Assembly (NCBI RefSeq): GCF_003286085.1
Contig: NW_020825706.1
Span: forward strand, 1-64,000
Source of the DNA: Drosophila persimilis
Taxonomy: Eukaryota > Arthropoda > Insecta > Diptera > Drosophilidae
DNA: 64,000 nucleotides
Direction of reading: 5' to 3'
In this document: positions 34,426-45,605 of the stretch, one piece after another
How positions within the stretch are numbered: the first letter of the stretch is position 1
Layout of the letters: every line of letters starts with the position of its first letter
Notes under the pieces: generated by a model
Told to the model about the DNA's origin: nothing
The model's database searches: none
What the model saw: the letters and a program-made list of their open reading frames with translations, nothing else
Program-made: the position numbers and the translations under genes

Positions 34426-34779
34426 TCAGGTGTTTGTCATTCATTTAATACTCAATATAAACTAATGATCAGATAAGATATAGTACTCTCTAGTTCGTAA
34501 CCTCCGCTGCACCATCTATGATCTAGAAATAGAACCAATAAACAATCAGCGGATTTGATAAGACCGCGATTTATTATATATTGCTTTGGTTTATTTATTG
34601 CTTGTATTTTTTCTTGGAAATTATGATTGTGGTTTGTCATTCTGCCTTAATTAATTCGGTTTTGTTGGGAGGTATTTATGGTTCGAGTGATTGCGATTTG
34701 GGATAGAATCTTTAGGAATATTTTTTAGTATCAATGAATCGAAGATGGTGTGAAAAGTTTTCGGGTTTTTTTTTTAGCC

Positions 34780-34850
34780 GTTTCATAACCGATTAGTAGC
34801 CGTATTCTTAACCGTTTAATAACAGGTTTATACCCGTTAACCTGATAATC
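34780..34850. repeat. short block of the 11-bp GTTTCATAACC family
   Basis: About six degenerate units (GTTTCATAACC, GATTAGTAGCC, GTTTATACCCG and others), resembling the arrays at 30.75 and 37.7 kb. Confidence 0.6.
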
Positions 34851-34853
34851 TGA

Positions 34854-35125
34854 TAAAATAATAATAATAATAATAAATAATAATAATAATAAATAATAAT
34901 AATAATAAATAATAATAATAATAAATAATAATAATAAATAATAATAATAATAAATAATAATAATAATAAATAATAATAATAATATAAAAAAATAATAATA
35001 ATAATAAATAATAATAATAAATAATAATAATAATAATAAATAATAATAATATAAAAAAAATAATAATAATAATAATAAATAATAATAATATAAAAAAAAT
35101 AATAATAATAAATAATAATATAAAA
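34854..35125. repeat. AAT trinucleotide compound microsatellite
   Basis: About 270 bases of AATAATAAT interrupted by AAATAAT and ATATAAAAAAA every 10-20 bases. The 98-codon I/Y/L-only frame on the - strand is an artefact. Confidence 0.97.
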
Positions 35126-36400
35126 ATATTCATTAGGTATTTACAAATTTTTTATATTTCATAATTTATTAAAAAAAATAGTTCTCTAAAATGCAGAAAT
35201 CCTTCAATTTCGATGCTAAATCGCCCAAAAATTCCAACCAATGCCCTGCCAAACAAGCGTACAACAAATACTGTATATTTAGCATCAGATATCCGCTCGT
35301 TCAGGGTCGTGCTCTTCACAGTTCTCGAGGAATGCCTTGATGAAGTGCCCGGACTCGCTAAATACCCACGCCCGGACACTGATGCCACCATTTCCCACAG
35401 CATCGCCGAAACGGAACGAAGCGAAACGAAACGAAATGGAAACCGTTTGAGAAATGCCGTCTTGTAGTAATTACAAATGCCGGCGAATTATTTACAAGGC
35501 ATGTACACGCCCGCCCCCAAGACAATGGCAGAAAATAATACAGAGAAATCTTTGAAGAGAAAACTTTCGGTTGAAAGAAATGAAAATAATCTTTGGAAGG
35601 AATGGAAAAGGGAAAAACAATGCCATATATAGAACAGCAGCATGATTCATGAATGAAAAGAAATGTAAATTAATAAAAATACACGGCTCTAAGAAACAAA
35701 AGGAAATTCATTTGCATGCAAATTGGCAAGCCCACCGAAAAATAAATAAAATAAGAAAAAAAGGGCATGCGTAGATTTGTAATTAACCCAGAAGAAGCCT
35801 TGGCAACAGGTTGGGGACGGACGCCACCCAGCCCGAGGGCAGCGAACCAATCGGAATAATTATATAAGTCAACATACAAGCCGGCTATCAGGAGGTGCAG
35901 GGACACAGAACTCCTTTCAGTTGTGGCTGTTGTCAAGTCAATTGCGTAATTAACATTCGCAGGAGTAGCCGTCCCGGACTAGTGCAGAACTACAGTCGAG
36001 GGAGGGCGGTGGGGCGGAGGCCTGCCTCCTTTCGTTTGCCAACTACTCAACCTAATTGAAATTTTGGACTAAAGCCAAACAGCAGCATGCAACAAGAACC
36101 AGCCCTTTCAGGCAACATCTGTATCTGTATTTGTATCTGTAATTCATAATTTTACATGAGTGCCCACACCCGCACAGCCCCTCTGCCCCACAGCCCCTCT
36201 GCCCCTCTCCATCTATCTCTTTATCTCTGTTTTGCGGACTTACTTGTGTGGTGGCCAGGACTACTCCTCTTGTCATTAGCATATGCTATTTCAGCCTTGG
36301 CAAATAGTTGAGAGCCGCCTCCTTCACTCAGACAAGATGGCTAACCAAACAACAAGAACATTAACAGGAAAGGATGAAAAGATCAATGGGGAAGACGGAA
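35126..36400. other. unique sequence; weak - strand ATG/donor pair
   Basis: No recognised gene. GGAACGAAGCGAAACGAAACG repeats lie at 35410-35440 and ATCTGTATCTGTATTTGTATCTG-type repeats at 36117-36142. On the - strand an ATG at 36282 opens 13 codons ending at CAA, followed by GTAAGT (36243-36238). This could be a first coding exon but has no other support. Confidence 0.3.
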
Positions 36401-36404
36401 GATT

Positions 36405-37021
36405 GGATACCCTTAAAGATATTTAGTGTCAGGGAACCACTTCAAGGAAATCACATATAAAGAAAAAGCCACATTTTTCAGTGGAAAAGATGGAAATCCA
36501 AACAACTTTCAGGGCATGCAGCAGTGCCCATCGGTTGAGAAGAGAACGGAAAGCATAGATACCCCGAAAAATATATATTTGGACAAAATATATTAAGAAA
36601 CCACTTAAGGAAAGAATATCTAAAGTAATAGCCACATTTTTCACTGAAAAAGATGGAAATTTAGTCCAATTTTATGTCATGCAGCAGTGCCCATCGGTTG
36701 CTAAGAGAACTAAAAGCTTAGATACCCTTAAAGATATAGTATTGCCAAGGAAGATATTTTTAAAAAAATATATAAAGAAACCACTTCAAATATATGGGAA
36801 AGAATATCTAAAGAATGGCATGAAATGGCAACATTTTTCACTTCGAAAGATGGAAATTTAATCCCCTTTAAAGACATGCAGCAGTGCCCATCGGTCGCTA
36901 AGAGACTGAGACACTTCTTTGCTTGGAAAAAGACGGAGAAACGTGCCAATGAAAGACTCTCAATGATGGAAAATACCTGCTTCTCCTGCACAACCAGGTC
37001 TACCCTCTGGAAAGGGTATCC
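36405..37021. repeat. triplicated 160-200 bp unit bounded by inverted GGATACCCTT
   Basis: CATGCAGCAGTGCCCATCGG recurs at 36515, 36678 and 36875 (steps of 163 and 197 bases). It is embedded in longer units with GCCACATTTTTCACTGAAAA-like, AAGATGGAAAT, AAGAGAAC and GATACCCTTAAAGATAT phrases. The whole lies between GGATACCCTT (36405-36414) and its exact inverse AAGGGTATCC (37012-37021). It may be a non-autonomous element with internal repeats, or a local minisatellite whose ends match by chance. No transposase is seen. Short frames in it are not genes. Confidence 0.6.
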
Positions 37022-37253
37022 CTCAACAGCAAACATCCTTATCCCAGCCCTTATCCTTGGTGCTGTTTCTGCTACACCAACAGTTCAAATATAACGTGCA
37101 TAATGCTTAATGAGCATTTAAAATTCATGGAAATGTTAGATTCAATATTCATATTTCTATATATTATTCAATTTGTTGCCATCGAAGTCCTTAATTGAAT
37201 TGCTGGCAAATTTTAACAGCAAATTTGTATTAATTAATTGTTTTAGAAATTCA

Positions 37254-37282
37254 TGTGTGTGCGTGTGTGTGTGTGTGTGTTT
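37254..37282. repeat. (GT)n microsatellite
   Basis: GTGTGTGCGTGTGTGT-type run of about 28 bases. Confidence 0.9.
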
Positions 37283-37299
37283 GAACTGCTTATAACGCT

Positions 37300-37342
37300 T
37301 CAATTAATTCCATTTTATATTCTTTTCTCTTTAAAGGTAAGC
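37300..37342 (+). promoter_or_regulatory. second, weaker recursive-splice-like motif
   Basis: The pyrimidine-rich ATTCTTTTCTCTTTAAAG (AG at 37335-37336) is followed directly by GTAAGC (37337-37342), with a TTAAT branch-like motif upstream. The acceptor ends AAG rather than CAG, which is less favoured. It has the same strand and the same GTAAGC donor as the motif at 3131. Confidence 0.25.
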
Positions 37343-37659
37343 CACATATCAAGGAGAAATTTATTTAAGGAACGAAGCGATGATTAAAAGAGGTATGGAC
37401 TGGGGAACACTGCCTTTTGGGCTTCGTAATCCAAGAGTTTTAAGTTATTTGTGGTCTTGAAAGAAGTTTAAATGCGTAATTTTGGGGTCTTGGATGTGCT
37501 TAAAGACTCTTAAATTCGCTCTTCTCCGAGAGAGCACACACACACTGCACGAGGAAGACTGAGAAAGAGAGAATGAGTGGGCGCTTTGAGGGTTAAATTC
37601 AAGATCATCAGCGGAAAAATGTTAAAGATACATGATTATAAGCGAATGGAGGTTTCTAT

Positions 37660-38225
37660 TGGGGAAACCCGATTAATAGCCGTTTCAAGACCGGATGGGG
37701 ACTTTTATGAGGAAGAAATATTGATTACCGGTTCGAAAACGATTCATACCCGTTTAAAGACCGCTTAAGAAACATGATTGTAGCCAAATGGGGTTTTTTA
37801 TTAGAAAGAAATATTTATTACTGGTTCGAAACCGGTTCATTACAGATTTATACTCGGTTCATAAGCGATTTTTACCCACTTCAGAGATTTTTACAGATTT
37901 ATAACCAATGCGTAGCCTTTTCAATACCGATTCCTACTCTGGTTCCGGCCTGTTACACTACCGGTTCATAACAGACTCGTTTATGTTCAGTTAAAGGTTA
38001 AAAACTGATTCAAAACCGGTTCATTACCGATTTATACTCGGTTCCTAAGCGATTTGTACCCACTTCAGAGATTTTTACCGGTTTATAAACAATTCGTAGA
38101 CTTTTCAAGACCGATTCCTAATCAAAAACGTTCCTTTGTCGATTCATGCTCGGTTCATAGGCGATTCATAACTGATTCACAACTTATTCACCACCTATTC
38201 ACTACCGATGCATAATTGTGCCTCT
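37660..38225. repeat. degenerate 11-bp GATTCATAACC minisatellite
   Basis: Units such as GATTCATACCC, GTTTAAAGACC, GATTCATAACT, GATTCACAACT, TATTCACCACC and TATTCACTACC recur at 11-12 base spacing. Two longer repeats share CGATTTTTACCCACTTCAGAG-like phrases at about 37866 and 38050. Same family as 16.7, 30.7 and 34.8 kb by unit sequence. Confidence 0.75.
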
Positions 38226-38229
38226 GATT

Positions 38230-39705
38230 CGAATGCCTTATCAGCCTGCAGTGGCTTTTCTTTGTTGGAGTGCCTATCGAATATTGGGGTCAGGCGGTAG
38301 AAAACCGCACTCGTGGGACCGCACAGAATATACATAGTACATATTTATTAATTATTTTTAATGGCAGTGATTCACGCGCCGCGCGTGAACGCTTAATGGG
38401 GAAATGCCAAATGAGAAGTCACGCTCGCGATGTGGTGCTTAGCGGCTTAGTGGGGCCACCCCTCCACCCCTTCGCCCACCCCCTCCCAATGGTAATTACA
38501 AAACGAGTACGCAAAATATTTAAATACCGCCCAGCACTTGGTTGGAGTGTCGAGAGATTTTTGACATTTGAATAATAAATATTTCGATTAGCGTTCAATT
38601 GAGTGCAACTAACTGTAGATGAGAAATCCTCTTGTGGCCACTAGAACTGTTCTCTCCGTTAATTGAATTGCTCTACAAAAGAAAAAAAATCACGAAATTA
38701 CAGTTCCAGTTCCATTAGGGAGGGGGGTTCATTAGGGTCTTTGGAGATGACGCCTTTTTGGGTGATGATTTTTCATTAGCGTGGCGCTAATTTGCTGTGT
38801 ATCTGATATCTGGCGGCCTGTTTTTGTATCTGTTAATTGCCCCGATTACCGCATGTCGTGTCAGGAAAGGTTCAGCAACCCATTCGCATCGTAATACTAA
38901 TTATATAGGGGTATATCTTTATCAGTTTGTGCTCTTAGATAAGATGGTTATTTTCTAGAGAACTGCATTTACATTTTCCTTTGTGTTTGTCGCCGTAATT
39001 CCATTTTAATTATCGGCTAATTGGACTCTTATTAAATGTAGATTTTTATATTTTATTCCATTATTTATATATCTCCAACAACAACATCATCATCATCATC
39101 ATTATATAGAACTACTCGCCGAATTGATTATCAGCAAATTATTTGAAATTTCTGTGTTCTCCCGGGAGATCGGGCATTGATAGGCCCCCGACCAGCTCTC
39201 AGTCTCTCAGTTTATTTTTCAGTTGTGTTTAGACCTTGCGCTTAGCCGGTTCAAGAGTGAGAGAGAGACAGTTGTCTGTGGGGTATGTACCGGTTATTGC
39301 TGGAGATTTTTCATTGTTTTTTTTAGAATTTTCTTTAGAAAATAATCAGTACAAGGGTCAGTGCCCTGTAAAATGATGATTGCTGAATGTTAATCTGATC
39401 ACACTTGTATTTTTTTGCTATAAACTAAATTTAGATTAATTAAAATAATTCTTTTTATGGGCTTCTTTTAATAACAACTAATTATTGTGTATTTTTAAAT
39501 ATATTTGCTTTCAATTAGCAGAATTTTATTGAAGTTAGCCCTTTCCAACACTTAAGTAGCATTGTGGCACTTCTATCACTAATAACGAGCTTTGCAGCAC
39601 TGTTTAGGAGCAGTGAAGCAGTATCAAAACTGTTCAGTGGTATAGCACTGCTTTACAGCCCTTCGAAAAGCTGTAGAAAGACTAAAAGAAACTACCAAGC
39701 AGCTT
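38230..39705. other. unique sequence, no gene recognised
   Basis: Single-copy looking DNA with CATCATCATCATCATC at 39085-39101. From about 39540 the words GCACTG and AGCAGTG recur irregularly and lead into the 32-bp array. No coding or RNA signal recognised. Confidence 0.45.
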
Positions 39706-39707
39706 AG

Positions 39708-39798
39708 GCAGTGCATTCTACACGTGACAGGCCATAGAAGCAGTGCATTTAACACGTGTCAGGCCTTAGAAGCAGTGCATTCCACACTTGAAAAGTAG
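39708..39798. repeat. 32-bp tandem repeat, about 2.8 copies
   Basis: GCAGTGCATT starts units at 39708, 39740 and 39772. The second part of the unit is ACACGTGACAGGCC(A/T)TAGAA. Two full units and one partial unit. Confidence 0.9.
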
Positions 39799-39799
39799 T

Positions 39800-41335
39800 A
39801 ACACTTGTTTGCCGACCCTCCAAGTGGTTTTCCCCCACACATTTCCGTATATTTCTCGACTCATCTCCATTGCCCATCAATTCTATAAGCAATAGCCAAC
39901 CCATAAACACTTGTATTTTATCTCAAGCGTGAAATGTATCTAATTTTATGCCAGCAAATAAATCTAACGATAATTTGATGGACAGCCTTGAAGAAGCTCT
40001 CTTTAGTCTATAAATAGTTGTAAAAACCGAAACTTCCGCCTCTTGACATTCAATTGCAAAAAGCAATATCTTTAAACCGATTTTTTGAAATACACTTCAA
40101 GGCCTGTCATAGCCAAGGCCACAATTGCTCATAATTAATACAAAGACAACAATTAAAGTGGTCTATAAAGAAGTGAACGAACGGAGAAACGAAGCGGACC
40201 ATGAAGCGCATTTCAATGTCAAAAGATGAAAAATGAGGGGCCGCAGAGGCACAGAGGCACAACTCTACTGCGATGAGTATCTGTGTGGAAAGGTCAATCT
40301 TTGCGCCTCTCAATTGAATTGTGCAACTCGAAAAATGTTTAAATATAATTGAAGTCCGGCAGCTGGCCCCTCAAGAGATCGCTTTTGAAGTTTGTGGAGG
40401 CATGAGGAGGCTTTGAACTTTGATCTTTGAGAAAATTAATGGATATCGTAGAGATGCCTTAAATATGAGTATTGTGATATCCATTAAAAGTAGCTTTAAA
40501 TTGGAATTTTCCCTGGGTATTTTTCCACCTAAATGCACCATCATCGGGCTTTAATCTATTTCCATGTGACCTGCTTTTGGATTTTCGAGTTTTTCCTACC
40601 TTTTTCTTCGAGTATGTGAAATGGCAAACACTCTTGAGATGCTTTTCCACTGCAGCATAATTTTCAATTGCAGGAGGAGGCGAGGGCGAAGGCGTAGGCG
40701 GAGAAGGAAATGCCTTCAAATTCGATTCGATTTTTCCTGCAGGTGACACAGAAAGGAAGAGGTAGATCGGGGTAGGGAAATGTGGGAAAAGGCATTCCAT
40801 TTGCTCTGATTTTGAGAGCTCCACAAAATAAGCAAAGCAAAGCCAGGCAAAGCAGGAGGGCAGCAGGGCAGGAGGTTAGAGGGCACGAAAGGATGTCGTC
40901 GTGTCGTGACGGATGTCTAGGGTTTCCCTTCAGTTTTGTCAAATCGTTGCCTTTGGGGAAAATTCTCTGGCACCGAGCTAGACAGCTTGTCTTCTTTCCC
41001 TCTCCCTCTCCCTCTCTCTTTCTTTGGGCCATATTTAATTACAACAATTGACTTTTACTTTGATTTGTGGCTTTGGCAATTGCTGTTTTGGGGGGCGTCT
41101 AAAATTGATCAATTCATTCGGACATTAATTGATGGAAAATGCAGATACAAATTCGTCCGACATTCATGAAAATTAATGCGAAATGCATGTATGTATGTAT
41201 TTGTGTGAAATTCAGTGGGGAATTTCATGCCATTTGAAGAGTTTAGATACGAGTATATAGAAATTTATTGGAAACAGAGGGAGTTTGGTGAAGCGTTTAA
41301 ATAATTGACTGCTGGACAGATGGAATTGACTGCTT
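39800..41335. other. unique sequence, no gene recognised
   Basis: Ordinary complexity. A good pyrimidine-poor AG/GT juxtaposition (CCTGCAG/GTGACA at 40739) was examined and is weak. GCAAAGCAAAGCCAGGCAAAG repeats near 40831-40855. No domain in the overlapping frames. Confidence 0.4.
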
Positions 41336-41339
41336 ACTA

Positions 41340-41640
41340 GATAATAAATTTAATTGAAAAATTAAATATTAAACAAATAAATGAAATATACACAAAAATT
41401 AATTTAAATTAAGTTCAATTAATAAAAGGAAATTAATAAATAAATGAAGTAAATACGAAAAATAAAAAATAAAATAAATTAATACATTCAGTAAATAAAA
41501 TAAATAAAGTAGTAAGTAAATAAATAAAAAAAGGTAAATATTTACCTTTATTTTAATAAATAAAAAAAAAATTTATTTAAATAAAATTAAATTAATAACT
41601 AAATTCATTACTTAAATAATAATAAATAATATTCCTGCAC
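41340..41640. repeat. AAATAAA / AATTAAT AT-rich tract
   Basis: About 300 bases of A/T sequence with AAATAAAT and AATTAAATT repeats. No gene. Confidence 0.8.
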
Positions 41641-42510
41641 TGCCCTTCGCTTTTGGGCTAATTGACTGCTTATCGGGAGCCAAACAACTGCTTAGCGGAG
41701 GACTACTGCTTGCAGAATTACGTACAAACTGCCTCAAGAACTTAATGCGTTGCTTCTGAGACGGCTAAGGCCTAAACGAAGGGCTTGTAACAGCTCCAGT
41801 GCTTCTAAGACCTGATAAAGGGCTTCGATTACTGATACATTGTTGCCAGGACTTATAGGACTCCTTCAAGGCAGGATGCAGTGCATGTAAGAACCGATCC
41901 CAGGGCTTCTAAGACTGTTCCACTGCTTCTAGAACCTATATACTGCTTCCAAAGCTGATGGCACTGCTTCTCAGGCGGATCTCAATGCTTCTAAGACCTT
42001 TTGCACTGATGCTGTGCTTGTAAGACACGATCCCAGTGGTTCTTAGACCCAATACCAGTGCTTCTAAGACCCTATTCATTGGTGTTAAGCCCTTATCCAC
42101 GGATCCATTGTTTCTAAGATCCGATTCCATGACTTCTAAGACCCTATTCAGTGGTGTTAAGACCTTATCCACTAATCCATTGCTTCTAAGACCCGATCCC
42201 AGTGGTTCTCAGACCAAATCCGAGTGCTTTGAAGGCCCTATTCAGTTCCTTTAAGACCTGATTTCACGCTGCTTCTATGAAAAATCTAAGCGTTTCCCAC
42301 ACTGATCTATTCTCTGTTTCTAAGGCTGAGCGCATTGCTTCTAAGACTATATAGGCTGGCTCTAAAACTGTGTCTAAAATGTATAGAGTGCTTCTTTTCA
42401 GAGTAATTCCACTGCGAAACGATTTTTAATGCTCAGAGCTGATCCCTGAGCTTCAAGACCCCATCCACTGCTTTAGCTTGAAGCCTGCACTGCTTGCTTG
42501 TATCTAAAAC
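41640..42510. repeat. CTTCTAAGACC minisatellite, 22-24 bp units with a 72-bp higher-order repeat
   Basis: The motif GCTTCTAAGACC(C/T)GATCCCA recurs about every 22-24 bases over 870 bases. At 42061-42132 and 42133-42204 three such subunits form a 72-bp higher-order unit present twice at high identity (both begin CTTCTAAGACCCTATTCA). The repeated M/L-N-R-V-L-E peptide on the - strand at 41936-42172 is only a translation of the array. Confidence 0.88.
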
Positions 42511-42514
42511 TGTA

Positions 42515-43570
42515 GATTTTCAAACAGTAAAGTTGTAAAACTGTCAATTCTAACCACAAAAGGCATTAATTTTCTCTCACTTCCCACAAACAGCACACAG
42601 CAGGTGGTGGTGTCATACGTTTTTTGCATTCATTAAACCAATCATTTATTCGAATTTCAAGTGCATTTTAAGTGAGTTTTAAGCGAGTGTCAAGTGATTA
42701 CCAAAGAAACCCCACCAATTGTGCTGTGACCCAAATGATTGGCGTGCGAGTACTCTTTTGATGTGGGGAAACACCTCATGAAATGGTATCTAGGCTTCGA
42801 GAAAACGTTTTGTTAGAGTTAACTGCCTAATCAAGCTTTGATTAATGAGGCTCAGAGGCCTCATCCGCCATGCACTTCATTTGGTGGCCCGCCATGGAAA
42901 TTCCGTTTCGCATTTAGCCACAAATTGGCAGCCATCATTGGGTACGGTACCCAATTTCCCGCCAAACTTTTTTCTCTCCTGTCTCCTGGTGGCTCCCTCC
43001 AAAAGCCAATTTCGCACAAAAGCCACAAATAGATGAAAGCCACAGAGAGACGCGAGGCAAAGGCCAGACAAAAATGCGAGGGGGCTTAAACCAGAGAACC
43101 AGCCACAGATTCATTCGAATGACAGACACATGAAAATAATGCGTGCCATTGGGCGCCGCACGCACACTGCACTGGCAATCCCCCTCCACCCCTCCACCCC
43201 CCGACCACCCACCGCAGAACCCAAGCGTAGCCCATATCCCAATTACAAATCCCAAATCTGAAAGCCATTCCCCCAGAAATATTCCCCCCCCCGCACAATG
43301 AAGACTCTTTCCAGATCCTGGTTTTGGTCACTGTTTTTGGGGTTTCAAATTAGCATTCATGTTGGGGGATATGTGTGCTATGCCGTGCCGTGCTGTGCTG
43401 CGAGGAGCGTAATTACCAAAAGGACAACAAGGCGGCATGCGGCACCAGTTGACAGGAATAGCCCAACCCCTCGAACCCCCGGCCCCCACTTCCAGGCAGG
43501 GGTTGCACTTGCACCCAAAAACGTTTCTCGAATTGCATTTCTCTGTACACCCGAAGAAAAAAAAACATAA
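42515..43570. other. unique sequence, no gene recognised
   Basis: GTGCCGTGCTGTGCTGCG repeats at 43385-43401 and C-rich runs at 43181-43215 and 43281-43292. A frame from ATG 43298 begins with a hydrophobic stretch that resembles a signal peptide but becomes low-complexity P/T/R-rich and has no support. Confidence 0.4.
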
Positions 43571-43574
43571 AAAC

Positions 43575-44130
43575 AATATTTTATACAAAAATATATAATA
43601 AATAAAAATATATAAAAATAAATATATAAAAATAATAAATAAATATATATACAAATAAATATTAAAATAATATATAGATATAAAAATACTAAATAAATAT
43701 TAAAGAAATATAAAAAAAATAAATAAATATGAAATAGAAATATATACGTAAATATCATAATAAATCATCGATTTGCTCCAAGATTAGAAATTTTGGAAAA
43801 AAGAAAAAAGTTTCCCCTAAAAATTAAATATTAATTTGAAAATATTTGATTTAAATATATTTTATACTTAAACTAAAAATATATATCAGATTTGAACTAA
43901 ATATTTCAATATATCGTAAAATTAAGTTAGTGAAAAGGCTAAATGGAAATAACTTTGATTTTAATATAAAACACTTTAAAATAAATAATTTTATTATATT
44001 TATATTTTTTTTAAATATTTTTATTATTTATTTATTTATTTATTTATTATTTTGTATTACTATTTATATATTTATTGTTATTATTATATTTATTTCAAAG
44101 TGTTTATTTTTATTTAAATCAAATTAAATG
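43575..44130. repeat. AT-rich desert (AAATATATAAAAAT, TTTATTTATTTA)
   Basis: About 550 bases of nearly pure A/T, A-rich on + to about 43900 and T-rich from about 43980. No gene. Confidence 0.85.
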
Positions 44131-44730
44131 TATGTTTGTTTCCCCTGTACTGTGCCACTTTTCTCTGAGTGTATGCAGTCTTGCAGTCAGTGGGCCCACA
44201 AATTCAATTGCTTGTCAATCATATAAATTACACCCCTGACCCCAACACCTCCAGGCGGAACTCTCCCTTAATTGTTTTTCCTTGTTGTTTTGTTGTGGTT
44301 TATGTGTGTACTCAGGGGTGTGGGGGGGGTTAAAATTAACCCTTTAATCCCCTTTTGCGCTCTCCTTTCGGCCGTCAACTGCAGCTACATTTTAACCGGT
44401 AATGTTTAAGAATTATCCAACAGACCAGTGCCCTGCCTGCCGCCTGGTCTTTCAATCGTTTATTGTGGTTCCTGTCCCTGTTCCTGGGAATTAAGTGAAT
44501 TGTCAATTTACTTGTCAATTGGGCCCACGCTTTTAGCCCCCTCCTTGAGTGAAGATGACTGGCGCAGGGTGGTTTCTGCGGTGCATTCATTGGGTCAATC
44601 TCTGGGGGCATTAGTTGAGGTTTTGCAGCCCCCCGGAAGCGGAGTTTATGTGGGTCAAAGTTGAGGGAACTTTTGACAGGCGATTACTGCATACATTTAT
44701 AGGAGAGGGTTGATTGAAGCCGAGCTGAAG
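44131..44730. other. unique sequence, no gene recognised
   Basis: Ordinary sequence with a run of nine G near 44320. The frames at 44375-44664 on the two strands are antisense to each other. Confidence 0.4.
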
Positions 44731-44734
44731 TTTA

Positions 44735-45480
44735 GGCAGTGCTTTTTTTTTTTTTGGAAATAATGGCCTTTTGTTTGGATAATTTTCTAGCTTTTGTAGA
44801 TTTTTAAAAGGGATTTAAATTCATTTTCTACGAATTTCTCAGGTTTTTTTTTGGTTGCTTTTTTAGGGAAATATATAGATTATTTTTGCAAGAATTTTTG
44901 ATGCATTTTTAGACGATTTTTTGAGGGTTTTTTGATAGAGAATTTCAGAGGAATTTTTAGTTGAATTTTTACAAATTTAACCGGATTTTTGCAGGTTTTT
45001 TTTTTTTTGGCTATTTTTAGAGGAATATTTAGATTTTTTTTGGAAGAATTTTTCATATGAATATTTATAGAATTTTTGGATAAATTTTTAAAGGGATTTT
45101 TAAGTGATTTTTAGACGATTTTTTCAGAATTTTATAGAAGTTTTTAGATGAATTTTTATGGGATTTTTAGACGAATTTTTGAGAATTTTTTATATAATTT
45201 TACACGAATTTTCGGGGTTTTTTTTAGTTGCATTTTTAGAGGAATATTTAGATTGTTTTTGGAAGAATTTTTCAGATGAATTTTTATTAAATTTTTTGAT
45301 CAGTTTTTAGAGCGATTTTTAGACGAATTATTGAGAATTTTTTGAGACAATTTTAGACGAAGTTGGATTTTTTAGAGGAATATTTAGATTAGTTTTGGAA
45401 AGAATTTCGGTGCATTTTTATGCAATTTTTAGAGGAATTTCAAGTCGAGTTTTAGAGGAAGTTTACGATGCATTTTTTAA
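44735..45480. repeat. degenerate minisatellite, core TTTTTAGAGGAAT / GAATTTTTAGA
   Basis: Over about 740 bases the words GAATTTTT, TTTTTAGA and AGGAATATTTAGATT recur. A longer unit, TTTTTAGAGGAATATTTAGA with a TTTTTGGAAGAATTTTTCA tail, is seen at about 45012, 45232 and 45370. Confidence 0.8.
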
Positions 45481-45605
45481 AAAATATTCTCTGAAATGTT
45501 AGGCAGAATATAGGCACCAGATAATCTTCGGTTCTAGGAGAAGTGCTCCCCCATAGAAAATCATGTGGGAATTCCGTAATCCATTCATAAATCTCATCCT
45601 TTTTT

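Noticed and set aside
37012..37021. INE-1 3' end
   Set aside because: AAGGGTATCC resembles it, but the interior of the 36.4-37.0 kb unit has no other INE-1 phrase.
40726..40750. ratchet-like CCTGCAG/GTGACA on +
   Set aside because: Short pyrimidine tract and a donor that departs from consensus.
43298..43570. secreted small protein from ATG 43298
   Set aside because: The hydrophobic start is suggestive, but the rest is low-complexity P/T/R-rich sequence read through GTGCCGTGCTGTG repeats.
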